The notes: generated by a model not told the origin, from the letters alone. A stretch of DNA of 64,000 bases from Brasilonema angustatum HA4187-MV1 (GCA_019359695.1 JAHHGV010000032.1:47420-111419); one strand, 5' to 3'; positions 17,577-27,707 are shown, numbered from the stretch's first letter. Translations and numbers: made by a program.

Positions 17577-19013
17577 TTATTTCACCGCAAGCCTTTGGTA
17601 ATGCTTATGGCGATAGACAACTCCAGAAATAGCAGCAAACAATAACCACGAGATTGTATTGAGGCGAAAATCGAATAAGCTGACATCTGCTGTGTTGAAT
17701 AACACCCAGCTGAGAAATACCAGAAGATAGCTGAAACATATCAATTTATCTTCTGCCTGATCGACAGATTTTAACTTTTGCAACAGTTGGACACCCCCAA
17801 GAAATATCCAAACGAGTAAGCCACAGAATAAAAGAGTCGTGGGAAAACCAGTTTCAGCAAATAGCATTAAAAACAAATTGTGAGGATGTCCTAACCAAAT
17901 ATGCATCTGTGCATCGTACAGAGGAGTAAAATTGCGTAAACCCCAACCTGTCCAAGGACGTTGCTGAGTTAAAGACAACGCAAATTGCCACTGTGTTTTG
18001 CGAAGTAAGGCGATTGGTCTATCAGGATACAGTTGGTCGTTTAAACGTGCCCAGAAGAAAGCAGGAACAAACTTACGAAACAATTGAGCTATAGCCAAAG
18101 GAGCAAAAGCAGCACAAAGCACGCTGGCGATGATACCCGCAACACCAGCCACAAGAATGTGCCAACCTTCGTAAACCGCATAAGCTAAACAAGCAAAAAT
18201 AGCGATCGCCCAAGCATTGCGGGAGTCAGTCAAAATCAACGCCACAAAAATGGCAATCATCGCCACCGTCAAGAAGAAGAAGGCGAAGCGAGGAGAGTCA
18301 AGGAGTGAGGGAGTGTGGGAGGGAGAGAGTGTGGGAAGTTTCCCTCCCTCTGTCATTCTCTCTCTCCCTCCCTCTCTCATTCTCTCCCTCTCTCCCTCTT
18401 CTTTCCCCTTGTCTGTCCGTCTTCTCATCCGCCGATAGCTTTCCACCCACAACCCTATCCCTAGGATGAAAACTATCATCAGATAACCAGCAAAGATGTT
18501 GGCGTACATGAATACGGAAGCCATGCGACCTATTGGTTGTCCTCCAGGTTCTATTTCCCATTCCACGACAAACCACAAAATTCTTATTTTAGAAGACCAG
18601 TTTAAAAACAACTGGCCAAATCCAAGAATCACCACTGGTAGAGAACCAAGCACCAAAATCCAAGACATTTGCCGCAATTGTACAGGCGTTTGAATAAGCG
18701 TGCTAAAGCCAGCGAAAACTAAAAAGTACGGTAGGAAATTAAATAAACCCAGGAAAGCCGCCGTTTTATCGTAGGCAAAGCCAACGGTGATTATCATGAA
18801 CACACTCAAAAGCGCAAACCCCCAGTGGAGGGGACGGCGAATAATTGCGCGGTATTGAGTGAACCAACCTCCCAAGATTGCTAAAACTATACCCACAGCG
18901 CCGAGAAACGGAAGCAATGGGAAGACAAGTAGTCCCAGTTGGGCATAGTTCCAAGAAGATTGCAAACTAGGGTTGGGATGACGAAAAGCTGTTTTCAAGC
19001 AGGTTCCCAACAT
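17577..19013 (-). CDS. O-antigen ligase family (Wzy/WaaL-like) membrane protein
   Basis: 478 residues with about 10-12 hydrophobic segments. The block GWGLRNFTPLYDAQMHIWLG followed by HPHNLFLMLFAETGFP is the typical periplasmic loop and following helix of O-antigen ligase/polymerase proteins. It probably joins or polymerises a polysaccharide at the cell envelope. Residues about 200-240 are a highly charged, low-complexity insert (EEGERERMREGGRERM then PSHTPSLLDSP) encoded by GGGAGAG heptamers between two membrane segments. The start overlaps the end of yaaW-like by 19 bases, so the two are cotranscribed. Confidence 0.85.
   Translation of the reverse strand: MLGTCLKTAFRHPNPSLQSSWNYAQLGLLVFPLLPFLGAVGIVLAILGGWFTQYRAIIRRPLHWGFALLSVFMIITVGFAYDKTAAFLGLFNFLPYFLVFAGFSTLIQTPVQLRQMSWILVLGSLPVVILGFGQLFLNWSSKIRILWFVVEWEIEPGGQPIGRMASVFMYANIFAGYLMIVFILGIGLWVESYRRMRRRTDKGKEEGERERMREGGRERMTEGGKLPTLSPSHTPSLLDSPRFAFFFLTVAMIAIFVALILTDSRNAWAIAIFACLAYAVYEGWHILVAGVAGIIASVLCAAFAPLAIAQLFRKFVPAFFWARLNDQLYPDRPIALLRKTQWQFALSLTQQRPWTGWGLRNFTPLYDAQMHIWLGHPHNLFLMLFAETGFPTTLLFCGLLVWIFLGGVQLLQKLKSVDQAEDKLICFSYLLVFLSWVLFNTADVSLFDFRLNTISWLLFAAISGVVYRHKHYQRLAVK
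18299..18418. repeat. GA-rich heptamer STRR inside the O-antigen-ligase-like gene
   Basis: Degenerate heptamers of the GGGAGAG/CTCTCCC kind cover about 120 bp and stay in frame with the gene. Similar tracts occur at 32837-32865 and 33399-33446. Confidence 0.8.
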
Positions 19014-19837
19014 TCAGCACGAGTCAGACGAATTTGAGCTAAGGCAAATATGGTAGGTATTATTCGACCGTAGTTAGTGGCGATCGCTCTCCACCCCAAG
19101 TCCGCAATAAACCAACTCCACATCACTGGTCCTAAAAAGGCAAACACACTGCGAGTGACTCCATAACGAGCGGCATTAACAGTCATACCCTGCTTTGCCA
19201 TCTGCAGTGTGGCATAATTTTGAAACTGATTTGCTGCTGCTCCAGAACCTTGAATCACCGCTTCTTTGGCAACTTGATATGTGGCAAAGTGCGTCGCAAA
19301 TTGACGGGCAATTTGTTTGAGCAACACTGGCTGGAGAACAGAGGTGACAGCAAGCGCGCTACCGCCTTTGAGAAGTAACCCCAAGGGATCTCGCTGCAAT
19401 GTCAGTGGTAGCGGTTCTGTTAATTCTGCTTTTGCGAGCTGACGTTGTATCCGCACAGTCAATTTTTGCTTATCTTTTTCTGGCAATTTTCTCCATACCT
19501 GCCCCAACAGGTGCAGAAATACCTCAGCTTCTAAATCAACTGTTGTCAGTTGACTAGAATAAGGCATTTTCAAATATTTACACACTTGAATCAGCGCTTG
19601 TCGGTAAGTCACCTGACGGCTGCGTCCCCGCAGAACTGTGATCCCATCTGCTGCCAAAAAACGAAAGCGTTGCTCTAGTGCATCTAGCCAAGCTTTGCGA
19701 CCTTTGCTTTGCACTTCTATAGGTTCCGGTGTGTGAACATAATCTAGAGGATTAAACTTACGACTAAACAGAATTGCCGTTAGATCTTGCAATTCTTCGT
19801 CGCTTGCTAGCTCTAGTGCTACCCTTAGTTCATCCAA
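18995..19837 (-). CDS. YaaW family protein (UPF0174)
   Basis: 280 residues. The pattern of the N-terminal part (DELRVALELASDEELQDLTA), the central LEAEVFLHLLGQVWRKLPEK and the Gly/Ala-rich C-terminal helices is that of YaaW/UPF0174 proteins, also described as having a ubiquinol-cytochrome c chaperone-like fold. Its function is unknown. The hydrophobic C-terminus (FAFLGPVMWSWFIADLGW) suggests membrane contact. It is the first gene of a two-gene unit with the O-antigen-ligase-like protein. Confidence 0.7.
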   Translation of the reverse strand: MDELRVALELASDEELQDLTAILFSRKFNPLDYVHTPEPIEVQSKGRKAWLDALEQRFRFLAADGITVLRGRSRQVTYRQALIQVCKYLKMPYSSQLTTVDLEAEVFLHLLGQVWRKLPEKDKQKLTVRIQRQLAKAELTEPLPLTLQRDPLGLLLKGGSALAVTSVLQPVLLKQIARQFATHFATYQVAKEAVIQGSGAAANQFQNYATLQMAKQGMTVNAARYGVTRSVFAFLGPVMWSWFIADLGWRAIATNYGRIIPTIFALAQIRLTRAECWEPA

Positions 19838-20021
19838 TTTCCGTTCCTCCGTTCCATACAGCTTTTCTGTACCTTATTCTACTATTAGCTTTTTGGACTG
19901 ATGAGTCGTCTATCGTGTCCCTTGTCCTTTCTTTTGTTAAATTTAGAATGCGTAAATGGGCTGAAGACATACCCACAAGGGTTGAAATGAGGTCAGCGAA
20001 ATTGGATGAGCCGAGTAAGTG

Positions 20022-20798
<777 letters not shown>

Positions 20799-20937
20799 TT
20801 ATGATCCGTAGCGCTAATTATCATAAAGTGATTGTGCGTCAACAATAAAAACAATCTAGGATTTTACAGATAACCGCTCTTGAGAACTACCATTGAAAAA
20901 TCAAATAGTTAAACAGTAGAAAAGTGGTGAGTGTCAC

Positions 20938-21255
20938 ATGGCTACTAAAAAACAATTCAACAGCTTTGAAGAGATGCTTTCTGGTGCTGATGTACCAGTT
21001 TTGGTGGACTTTTATGCCGATTGGTGTGGACCTTGTCATATGATGGCTCCAATTTTAGAGCAAGTTAACGCTCAGCTCCAAGGGCGCATACAAATTGTCA
21101 AAATTGATACTGAAAAATATCCAGAATTAGCAAGTCAATATGAAATTTATGCTCTACCAACGCTGGTACTATTTAAGCAGGGTCAGCCAGTAGACCGGAT
21201 TGAGGGTGTGCTGCAAACACCGCAGTTAGTCCAACGTTTAACGACATCGATTTAA
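20938..21255 (+). CDS. trxA: Thioredoxin
   Basis: 105 residues with the redox-active motif WCGPCHMM, preceded by VDFYAD and followed by the cis-proline segment YALPTLVLF. It is a cytosolic dithiol reductant. It is divergent from fabG, and a TATGTAACGTCTCTACT hairpin-like stretch follows its stop. Confidence 0.93.
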   Translation: MATKKQFNSFEEMLSGADVPVLVDFYADWCGPCHMMAPILEQVNAQLQGRIQIVKIDTEKYPELASQYEIYALPTLVLFKQGQPVDRIEGVLQTPQLVQRLTTSI

Positions 21256-21449
21256 TTGGTTTTGAAGGTAGAGACGTTGTATGTAACGTCTCTACTAGCT
21301 TGAAGATGGGTGTAGGGGTGTAGGGAGAAAGAGAATTTCAAACTTTTGCACAGATATCTTTTTTCTAGAACTATCAGCCGGACATGATACAAGGCTGTAG
21401 AGGTGTACGGAAGTATATATAGTTACTGATTTAACAAATCGCTAATAGA

Positions 21450-21486
21450 TCTGTTCCCTGTTCCCTGTTAAGCGTTCCCTGTTAAG
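21450..21486. repeat. Heptamer STRR flanking the group II intron (3' exon side)
   Basis: On the minus strand the array reads CTTAACA, GGGAACG, CTTAACA, GGGAACA, GGGAACA. It resumes the phase of the GGGAACG that precedes the intron at 23980-23986. Confidence 0.88.
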
Positions 21487-23979
21487 GTTAAACTAAGCGA
21501 TTCCCTCACGAGAACCGCTCGTCTTCAAAACCGGACGTGAGATTTTCACCTCATCCGGCTCCTCAGCAATAAGGTCATTGTCATTGATACCTCTGTTACC
21601 CGATTTGACGGGCTTAGGCTTGGCGCTATTGCAGCCAGATTTGTTGCCGGGACTTCCATCGCTGGCAGTCTTTTCATCGTGGCAATGTCGGTGAAGTAGT
21701 TGTAAGTTTTTGTACTCATTCTTTCCGCCTTTCGACTTAGGAATGACATGGTCAACTTCCATCACCGATTCGTTGGTGAAATGCATTTCGCAATAGGCGC
21801 ATTTGCCTTTCTGTCGCTTTAGTAGTGTTGCCACCATATGAGAGACTTTGGGGTGTTTACCTATTCTTGAACTCCAGTAAACTAGGTCGCCATCATAAGG
21901 ACTAGCTTCGCCTTTAACTTTCACATGGCGGATGATTGATGTTTCGCTATGCTTAAGTAACCGCAGGGGGTTTTTGCCTTCCTGCCTGGTTGCGAATTCC
22001 CAGTTACTATTACCTATGGTTTGCCAATACTTGTTGGCTACCCAGGTACCCGATTTGTTGGGGTGTCGGAATTGTCCCCAGCTTTTTAGTTTCAGATATA
22101 CCATATGACCTAGCGTAGAGAATGTCTCTTTGCTAACTTGAGTGCTGTAATATCCCTCTGATGATTGGGTTTAAATGGGCTATCAGCGCTGCCTGTGGAG
22201 CAGTTTTATGCTGGTCTATTACTTGTGTGATGTGATCATAATGTTTCTTTACTTTTTCTTTGCTGGGTTTGATGAATGTCTTGAATCCAAGTGGTTTCCC
22301 GTGAGGATTACAACCTGTGTTATATTTTCCTTTTGGGTACTGCCTGACATTAAACCCCAGGAAGTTGAACCCGGCGTCTTGTCCATCGTGCTTATGCAGT
22401 GTATGGGCAAGGCGTGTTTTACTTGGTTTCAATTCAAGTCCTATGCCATCTAGCCACTTAGAGATTATTTCTTTACATCTTTGGACAACGGTTAAATCTT
22501 CGTGTATTATCACGAAGTCGTCGGCGTAACGGATTAGGCTTAAGGATTCACGGTTACCCCTTTTACTACGACCTCTAGGCGTTGGTAGGGTATCTGCTAT
22601 TTGCTTAATCCGTTCTTCCATTCCGTGGAGGGCTATGTTAGCTAATAAAGGAGAAATGACTCCCCCTTGTGGCGTACCCTCAGATGTGGGGAACAGTTGT
22701 TTACCGTCCATCACTCCCGAATTGAGCCATGCCTTAATTTGGCGGCGTAGGGTCGGAAATGTATTCAATTTTTTGAGTAGTTCCCCGTGGTTGATACGGT
22801 CGAAGCATTTAGCAATATCAGCATCCAGCACATATTTGGCTTTTGACTTAATTGCGTTGAATATTGCTTCAATCGCGTCATGGCATGAACGTCCTGGTCG
22901 GAAGCCATAGGAATTAGGCTCAAATTTAGCTTCCCACTCCGGCTCAAGCGCCAACTTTACTAGCGACTGAGTAGCTCTGTTGTACATCGTGGGAATACCA
23001 AGAGGACGTTTTTCGTCTGTTCCTGGTTTATCTATCCATACCCGTCTGGTGGGTTTGGACTTTCCTTTTAGCTCAAGATTTTTCACCAGTTTCAACCTTT
23101 AGACGGGCGAGAGTGATTTAACTCCGTCTACTCCGGCTGTCTTTTTACCTTGGTTATCCTGAGTCACGCGACGCACTGCCAGCATTCTTGCCGACCAAGA
23201 TCTCATCAAAGTCTTTTGGAGTCTGCGAACTGCTTTCAAATCACCACGATTAGAGGCTTGAAATATCCGTTTTTGCAGCTTAAAAACCCGACGTTCTAGC
23301 TTGCGCCAGTTCACCTGGTTCCATTCCACCGTCTGATTGTTCAGCGTATTAGACATATCTACTGCTACTTACTGCTATTTCTTTCCTTATTACCGTGAGT
23401 CCGTCAGCGTATCCCTGCATTACAGCAAGGCGTTTGCTTCTGACTCAATCCCACCACCCCGCAGCATACGGTTAGCACCTACTCAGAGTATTCGACCTCT
23501 CTGAGAGCATACGGGGGGTTACTTCGTTCCGAATGACCATTCTATGAGTCCTTAGAGTTCCACTATCCACCGGGTTTATTTGGAGATGCTGCTGGTCGAG
23601 GAACGAATCGCCAGCCTCTTATCCTTAATCTTTTGATTCCAGCTAATCAGTCCGTTTCGCTGGTTGTCGTTATCGATGGTTCCAAGCGTGGATTCAAGCT
23701 ATTGCTTTACTCGGATGTGGGGTATTACTACACCCATCTAGGCTCTTTGCTTACCCCGCACTACCTTAGACTAGGAGTGTGGAAGGGCTTTTATCCCCGC
23801 TTTACGGATTGATGGCTAGTCGCTACCGTAGGGGATATGCTTTCACCTGGCATCTACAGGGGAGGGATTTACACCCTCATGGTCACTCAGTTGTCAAGGT
23901 TCTATTCGGGATTTTTCCCTATTTATCCTTGCTAGCCGTCCCTAAGTATTCCTACTTATTTAGGCTAAACGAATCGCAC
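21487..23979 (-). mobile_element. Group II intron (about 2.49 kb) with degenerate encoded protein
   Basis: The minus strand begins with the consensus 5' end GTGCGATTCG at 23979. A domain V-like hairpin (GAGCCGGATGAGGTGAAAAT with CTCACGTCCGGTTTT, about 21528-21562) lies near the 3' end. A domain VI-like hairpin (AGCGGTTC...GGAATCGCT) follows, and the intron ends ...GTTTAAC at 21487. Removing 21487-23979 rejoins GGGAACG to CTTAACAGGGAACG, an uninterrupted STRR, which fixes both boundaries. The ribozyme part spans about 620 bases before the protein gene. It sits about 24 bases after the holB stop codon. Confidence 0.9.
21493..23356 (-). pseudogene. ltrA: Group II intron reverse transcriptase/maturase/HNH endonuclease, broken
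   Basis: Starts MSNTLNNQTVEWNQVNWRKL at 23356 with the RT N-terminal region. At 23099-23101 an in-frame TAA follows SLSPV and the frame continues RLKLVKNLELKGKSKPTRR, so a single codon (probably CAA) became a stop. The RT domain has RYADDFVI, EGTPQGGVISPLLANI and SYGFRPGRSCHDAI. A small deletion with a frameshift near 22150-22156 removes a few residues after NPIIRG; the maturase then continues YYSTQVSKETFSTLGHMVYL. The C-terminus holds an HNH domain (CAYCEMHF, VDHVIPKSKGGKNEY, HRHCHD) and reads into domain V/VI. Unless suppressed, it is inactive. Confidence 0.9.
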
Positions 23980-24003
23980 CGTTCCCTACAACTCCCACCA
24001 AGT

Positions 24004-24927
24004 CTAATGAATGACAAATGATAAAAGTGTGCATTCCCAAACAAGGCGCGGCTGAGCATAGCAAAGCAAAGATTTGCGAGCTTGTTCTAACTGTTGAATC
24101 ATGCTTGGTTGACGCTTGTGCTGCCAGTAAAATTGTTGCAGATAATCAACTAACCACAATTGAGCTTCTGTATCTAAATCTTTATCAATTTGTTTAGCTA
24201 ATTGCAAAGCCTCACGGTAAGATGAAGGGACTTTGGTCAGGGTTTTGAGTAGTTCAGGGGGAATAACTTGCAGTTGTTGGTAAGATGCGATCGCATCTCC
24301 CGGACTACCACCCGCAACGCTCAACACTGCTGGATGCTGCAAAACTTCCTCATGCCCTGTTTGTGTCAGAACTTGAGCCATTGCAGTTGCATCCAAACGA
24401 TAGAAAGGAATTCGCTGACAGCGCGACACCAACGTTGACAATACAGACTCAACTGAAGGCGCGATTAAAATCAGCGTTGTCTGTCCTGGTTCTTCCAAAG
24501 TCTTAAGCAAAGCATTTGCTGCAGCTTCCGCCATAGTTTCTGCTTGATCTAGCACAACCACTTGTCTGGGTGCTTCCAACGGCGAACGGCTCACAAATGC
24601 AGTAATTTCCCGAATTTGTTCTAAGCGAATTGTAGCCGGTGCTCTGCGCTTAAGTCCTTTTTCTGCTGCTTCTGTTGCTGTCAGTCGTTGTCCTTGATGC
24701 AAATAAGTTGGCTGCACCCACAACAAATCTGGGTGGTTTCCTTGACGCACGCGGTTTTGATGTGGACTGAAGAGCAATTCCACAAAGCACCGTGCTGCTA
24801 AACTCCGTCCTACACCATCTGAACCAACAAACAAATATGCTGGAGCAATACGTTTTTTTACTACGGCTTGTAGCAGTAATTCCACTGCTTGCTGTTGTCC
24901 TACAAGTGGTGCAAATGCGTCAGTCAT
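24004..24927 (-). CDS. holB: DNA polymerase III, delta' subunit
   Basis: 307 residues of the clamp-loader AAA+ type. A P-loop variant GSDGVGRSLAA, VVVLDQAETM (Walker B-like region), ANALLKTLEEPG and a sensor 1-type SRCQRIPF region are all seen. The subunit helps load the sliding clamp onto DNA. The zinc-finger cysteines found in tau/gamma are absent, as expected for delta' in this lineage. A group II intron lies directly downstream. Confidence 0.88.
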   Translation of the reverse strand: MTDAFAPLVGQQQAVELLLQAVVKKRIAPAYLFVGSDGVGRSLAARCFVELLFSPHQNRVRQGNHPDLLWVQPTYLHQGQRLTATEAAEKGLKRRAPATIRLEQIREITAFVSRSPLEAPRQVVVLDQAETMAEAAANALLKTLEEPGQTTLILIAPSVESVLSTLVSRCQRIPFYRLDATAMAQVLTQTGHEEVLQHPAVLSVAGGSPGDAIASYQQLQVIPPELLKTLTKVPSSYREALQLAKQIDKDLDTEAQLWLVDYLQQFYWQHKRQPSMIQQLEQARKSLLCYAQPRLVWECTLLSFVIH

Positions 24928-24929
24928 TC

Positions 24930-24958
24930 AATTTTAGATTTTAGATTTTAGATTTTGG
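24930..24958. repeat. ATTTTAG heptamer repeat
   Basis: About four copies of ATTTTAG just upstream of the holB start codon. The following 300 bases up to the next gene (25259) hold no recognisable gene; GGGATTTTGGATTGG-like repeats and AT-rich DNA are present. Confidence 0.75.
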
Positions 24959-25258
24959 ACTGGTTCGGTGGTGAAATCCGCTTTCTTGGGAATTTGGGAT
25001 TTTGGATTGGTTGGACAGATGAATCACTCCGCGCTATGAACGTCGGAAGGCGGTAGTAGTGTTTGTATCTTGTGCGGAATTATCAGTCATTTTTCGATGT
25101 GCTTTGTGTTACATTCGTTTTGGGTTTTCAGGCTGATATCTTTATAATAGATATATTTTGAAGCACGTTGTTGATGACAACCAGCAAAATGCCATGTTTT
25201 CACTTATGTGTGGGAGCGTCAAAATTAATAAAGTTGTTAAAATTTCAGGGGTAAAAAT

Positions 25259-25522
25259 ATGAGAGTTTGGCTAGCCTGCTTTTTGGTACTGTTTGCTGTA
25301 GCAGAACTGTTTGATTGGGTTAAAGAATTTAACTTACCTCTTCCTATATATATTTTAGGTGGGACATTTTTAGCTGTTGCTTCTAATTACGATAAGCTTT
25401 TTGGCTCCTACTTAAGTCATGCAAGTGAAGCATCACCCCAACAAATCCTGCTTGATAATTCACCTTCGTTTACAATTTCGGATTCTGTTGAAGAATTACA
25501 AAAATCTGAAACAAAAAGTTAA
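25259..25522 (+). CDS. Small membrane protein, conserved hypothetical
   Basis: 87 residues. Two hydrophobic segments are visible: RVWLACFLVLFAVAELF (residues 2-18) and LPIYILGGTFLAVASNY (about 27-43), followed by a polar Ser/Glu-rich tail. A GGGGTAAAAATATG context gives a plausible ribosome site. The family is not recognised beyond resemblance to small cyanobacterial inner-membrane proteins. Confidence 0.6.
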   Translation: MRVWLACFLVLFAVAELFDWVKEFNLPLPIYILGGTFLAVASNYDKLFGSYLSHASEASPQQILLDNSPSFTISDSVEELQKSETKS

Positions 25523-25651
25523 GGGTACTAGTTTTTGGACTTTGGACAAATCATAAGGGTTCGCGGAATAGTTTCGCGAACAAAAAAATCACAGCACAAA
25601 TCATCTCAGTCAATTTTGGAACAGATAAAAATAACTCCAAGTTAAATAAAT

Positions 25652-25933
25652 TTACGCGGTAGCAGATGTTTTAGGTGTAAATTTTGACTTGTTATTCCCT
25701 CCTGGATGCTTAATCCAACTCGGTTGAACCTGACCTTGGATTCGACCAGGTGATTTTCCTGGATTCTGCAGGGATTTAATGATAACTCGGCGATAGAACT
25801 CGCGCTTCGTGTTCCCCGATTTAGGATCAAGCAAATCCATAATACTGTCAGTATGCTGCTCAAAACAGTTGTAAAGATTTTGCCTCAAATCCGGAAATGG
25901 CGCTATCAATTGATTGTAATTAAATTTGGGCAT
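25652..25933 (-). CDS. Hypothetical protein, possibly a transposase-derived fragment
   Basis: 93 residues beginning MPKFNYNQLIAPFPDLRQNL, with a basic Gly/Pro/Lys-rich C-terminus. The first 38 residues resemble the start of some cyanobacterial DDE transposases (an acidic helical segment ending in IMDLLD). A second frame overlapping the same DNA continues ASSIAELSLNP, which looks like the natural continuation of such a transposase. A frameshifted fragment is therefore possible. I cannot decide between a small gene and a remnant. Confidence 0.35.
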   Translation of the reverse strand: MPKFNYNQLIAPFPDLRQNLYNCFEQHTDSIMDLLDPKSGNTKREFYRRVIIKSLQNPGKSPGRIQGQVQPSWIKHPGGNNKSKFTPKTSATA

Positions 25934-26057
25934 AGCTTATCAGTGAAGAAAGCTTAGTTTATTACCGCTTAAAGTAGCAACTTGGCATTCGTGTGCTCCA
26001 TAGGAAAATTTTGTCAAGAAATGTAAATGTTTTTCAAAGCTTGCGTAATTGTTCTAC

Positions 26058-26250
26058 CAACCCCTGAATAAGTAAATGAGGGATCAAGGAAAATCACGTA
26101 AAAGATAAAAGAAATTTCTTTTGAAGATTTGCGTAAAACTCCAAACAACCCCTGAATAAGTAAATGAGGGATCAAGGAAAATTACGTAAAAGACAAAAGA
26201 AATTTTTGAAGATTTGCGTAAAACTCCGAACAACCTCCGATAAGTAAATC
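26058..26250. repeat. Tandem 85-87-bp repeats in the leader of the first RTX gene
   Basis: Two almost identical units (CAACCCCTGAATAAGTAAAT... to GCGTAAAACTCC) at 26058-26144 and 26145-26229, then a partial third (CAACCTCCGATAAGTAAATC). They lie upstream of the conserved hairpin leader. A diverged trace (TTGCGTAAATACTCGAACTA) precedes the second RTX gene at 27668. Confidence 0.85.
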
Positions 26251-26252
26251 AA

Positions 26253-26336
26253 GGTTCAAATCACGGGCTTAGCTCTGAATGAACCACAACTTACCTAGTT
26301 ACACGTCAAAATCACATTTTTTAAGGAGAAAATCTC
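26253..26336 (+). promoter_or_regulatory. Conserved structured leader, copy L1
   Basis: GGTTCAAATC (26253) and TGAACC (26280-26285) close a stem whose inner part GGGC-TTA-GCTC also pairs. It is followed by AACTTACCTA, ACAC, TCACA and an AAGGAGA ribosome site before the ATG at 26337. The same order and blocks recur at 27708 and 28699. Confidence 0.7.
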
Positions 26337-27062
26337 ATGGCTGTTATTAACGGTACTCCCTATAACGACAACGGTACCTGGCAAAATGGAAAATTCTACC
26401 CTGTAATCAATGGTACTGACGGAAATGATTCCATCAACGCCCAAGCTGGCAATGACATCGTTTACGCCAAGGGTGGCAATGACATCGTTTACGCTGGCGC
26501 TGGCAATGATTACGTCGATGGCTGGACAGGTGACGACTCCCTGTATGGTGAGGCTGGCAACGATACTCTCTTAGGCTGGACTGGCAATGACTACCTCAAT
26601 GGTGGCGACGGTAACGACTACCTGTATGGTGAGGCAGACAACGATACCCTAGACGGCTGGAACGGTGACGATCATCTCTACGGCGGTGACGGCAATGATA
26701 CCCTGTTAGGTTACTACGGTTATGACTACCTCAACGGTGGTTATGGCAATGACACCCTGTATGGTGAGGCAGGCAACGACACCTTAGAAGGTGGTTATGG
26801 CAATGACGTACTGTGGGGTGGTGCTGGCGCAGATAAATTTGTCTTCAACTCCAAGTTTGAAGGCATTGACATCATCAAAGACTTTAGCTACGTGGAGGGC
26901 GACAAAATCCAAATTTCTAAATCTGGGTTTGGCGCTAGTTCCACCAGCCAGTTTAGCTACAACTACAACAATGGTGCGTTGTCCTTCCAAGGAACCCAAT
27001 TCGCTACCATCGAGAACAAGCCTGCTGGTTTCTTAACCAGTCTCGATATTGCTCTGGTTTAA
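26337..27062 (+). CDS. RTX-type calcium-binding secreted protein 1
   Basis: 241 residues made mostly of GGxGNDxLx-type nonapeptide (RTX) repeats from about residue 25 to 165, which form a Ca2+-binding beta-roll. The C-terminus GADKFVFNSKFEGIDIIKDF...GDKIQIS is the standard C-terminal block of these proteins, and no N-terminal signal peptide is present. Both fit a cargo of a type I secretion system, with the exporter genes 3-6 kb downstream. No enzymatic domain is present. The last 95 residues are nearly identical to the second RTX protein. Confidence 0.9.
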   Translation: MAVINGTPYNDNGTWQNGKFYPVINGTDGNDSINAQAGNDIVYAKGGNDIVYAGAGNDYVDGWTGDDSLYGEAGNDTLLGWTGNDYLNGGDGNDYLYGEADNDTLDGWNGDDHLYGGDGNDTLLGYYGYDYLNGGYGNDTLYGEAGNDTLEGGYGNDVLWGGAGADKFVFNSKFEGIDIIKDFSYVEGDKIQISKSGFGASSTSQFSYNYNNGALSFQGTQFATIENKPAGFLTSLDIALV

Positions 27063-27073
27063 AAGGCTATTGA

Positions 27074-27165
27074 TGTCAACTTCACTTCATTAGGTTGACA
27101 ACCTAGGGGCGCAGCGTTGCTCCCTCCAGGAGCCGCCCAAAGGCAGATTGGGGGAAACTCACTGC
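27074..27165. repeat. Inverted repeat after RTX gene 1 plus GC-rich insertion
   Basis: TGTCAAC (27074) and GTTGACA (27094) pair, and TAGGTTG-A-CAACCTA overlaps them. The same pattern follows RTX gene 2 at 28414. In this copy a block of about 60 bases (TTGCTCCCTCCAGGAGCCGC...) interrupts GGGGCGC...CGATCGC, which is continuous in the second copy. Confidence 0.7.
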
Positions 27166-27395
27166 TCTTGGCGATCGCTGCGCCTCTACAAATAGCAACA
27201 AAGGGAACAATTATGGTTGTCACTACCCCAATCTTCATACAAGCCAAGGCTTTTGCTGCTACACAAATGTCCAATTTGCAGATAGCGGCAAAAGCCATAG
27301 TCGTTGTGATAGTTATTTATTACGGCACTTTGCTGGATTTCTTATCAGGCACAACACAAGACTGAACCCTCTTCTTCAAAGACGCTACCGCGCCC

Positions 27396-27641
27396 TTGAG
27401 GGCAAGTCCACAGGACTTATGGTATAAAACTTCTCCAGTCACGGAAGTTATCAAAGATGGAAGTAATGGACTGTTGGTAGACTTTTTTTCTCCCCAAGAA
27501 ATTGCTGAGCGCTTAGAAGAAGTGTTCAATCATCCGGACTATATGTCCTCAATACGAACTAAGGCAAGAAAAACTATCCAAGAAAATTATGCCTTAGCTC
27601 AATTACTGCCACAGCATTTGCAATGGCTGAATCAAAAATGA
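27396..27641 (+). pseudogene. C-terminal fragment of a GT4-family glycosyltransferase
   Basis: About 70 residues match the end of group 1 glycosyltransferases: PVTEVIKDGSNGLLVDFFSP, then EIAERLEEVF and KARKTIQENYALAQLLP. The catalytic domain and start are missing. The upstream part is GC-rich repeat DNA. It is a relic between the two RTX genes. Confidence 0.8.
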
Positions 27642-27707
27642 TAAGGAATGTAAAGATTTTCAGAGAGTTGCGTAAATACTCGAACTAGGAGTGAATAGAT
27701 AAATGAA

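Noticed and set aside
23779..24021. Plus-strand 80-codon frame near holB
   Set aside because: It lies over the intron ribozyme domain and crosses the intron 5' boundary.
27059..27365. Plus- and minus-strand frames between the RTX genes
   Set aside because: They cover the inverted repeat and GC-rich insertion and have no conserved sequence; only the glycosyltransferase fragment at 27396 is supported.
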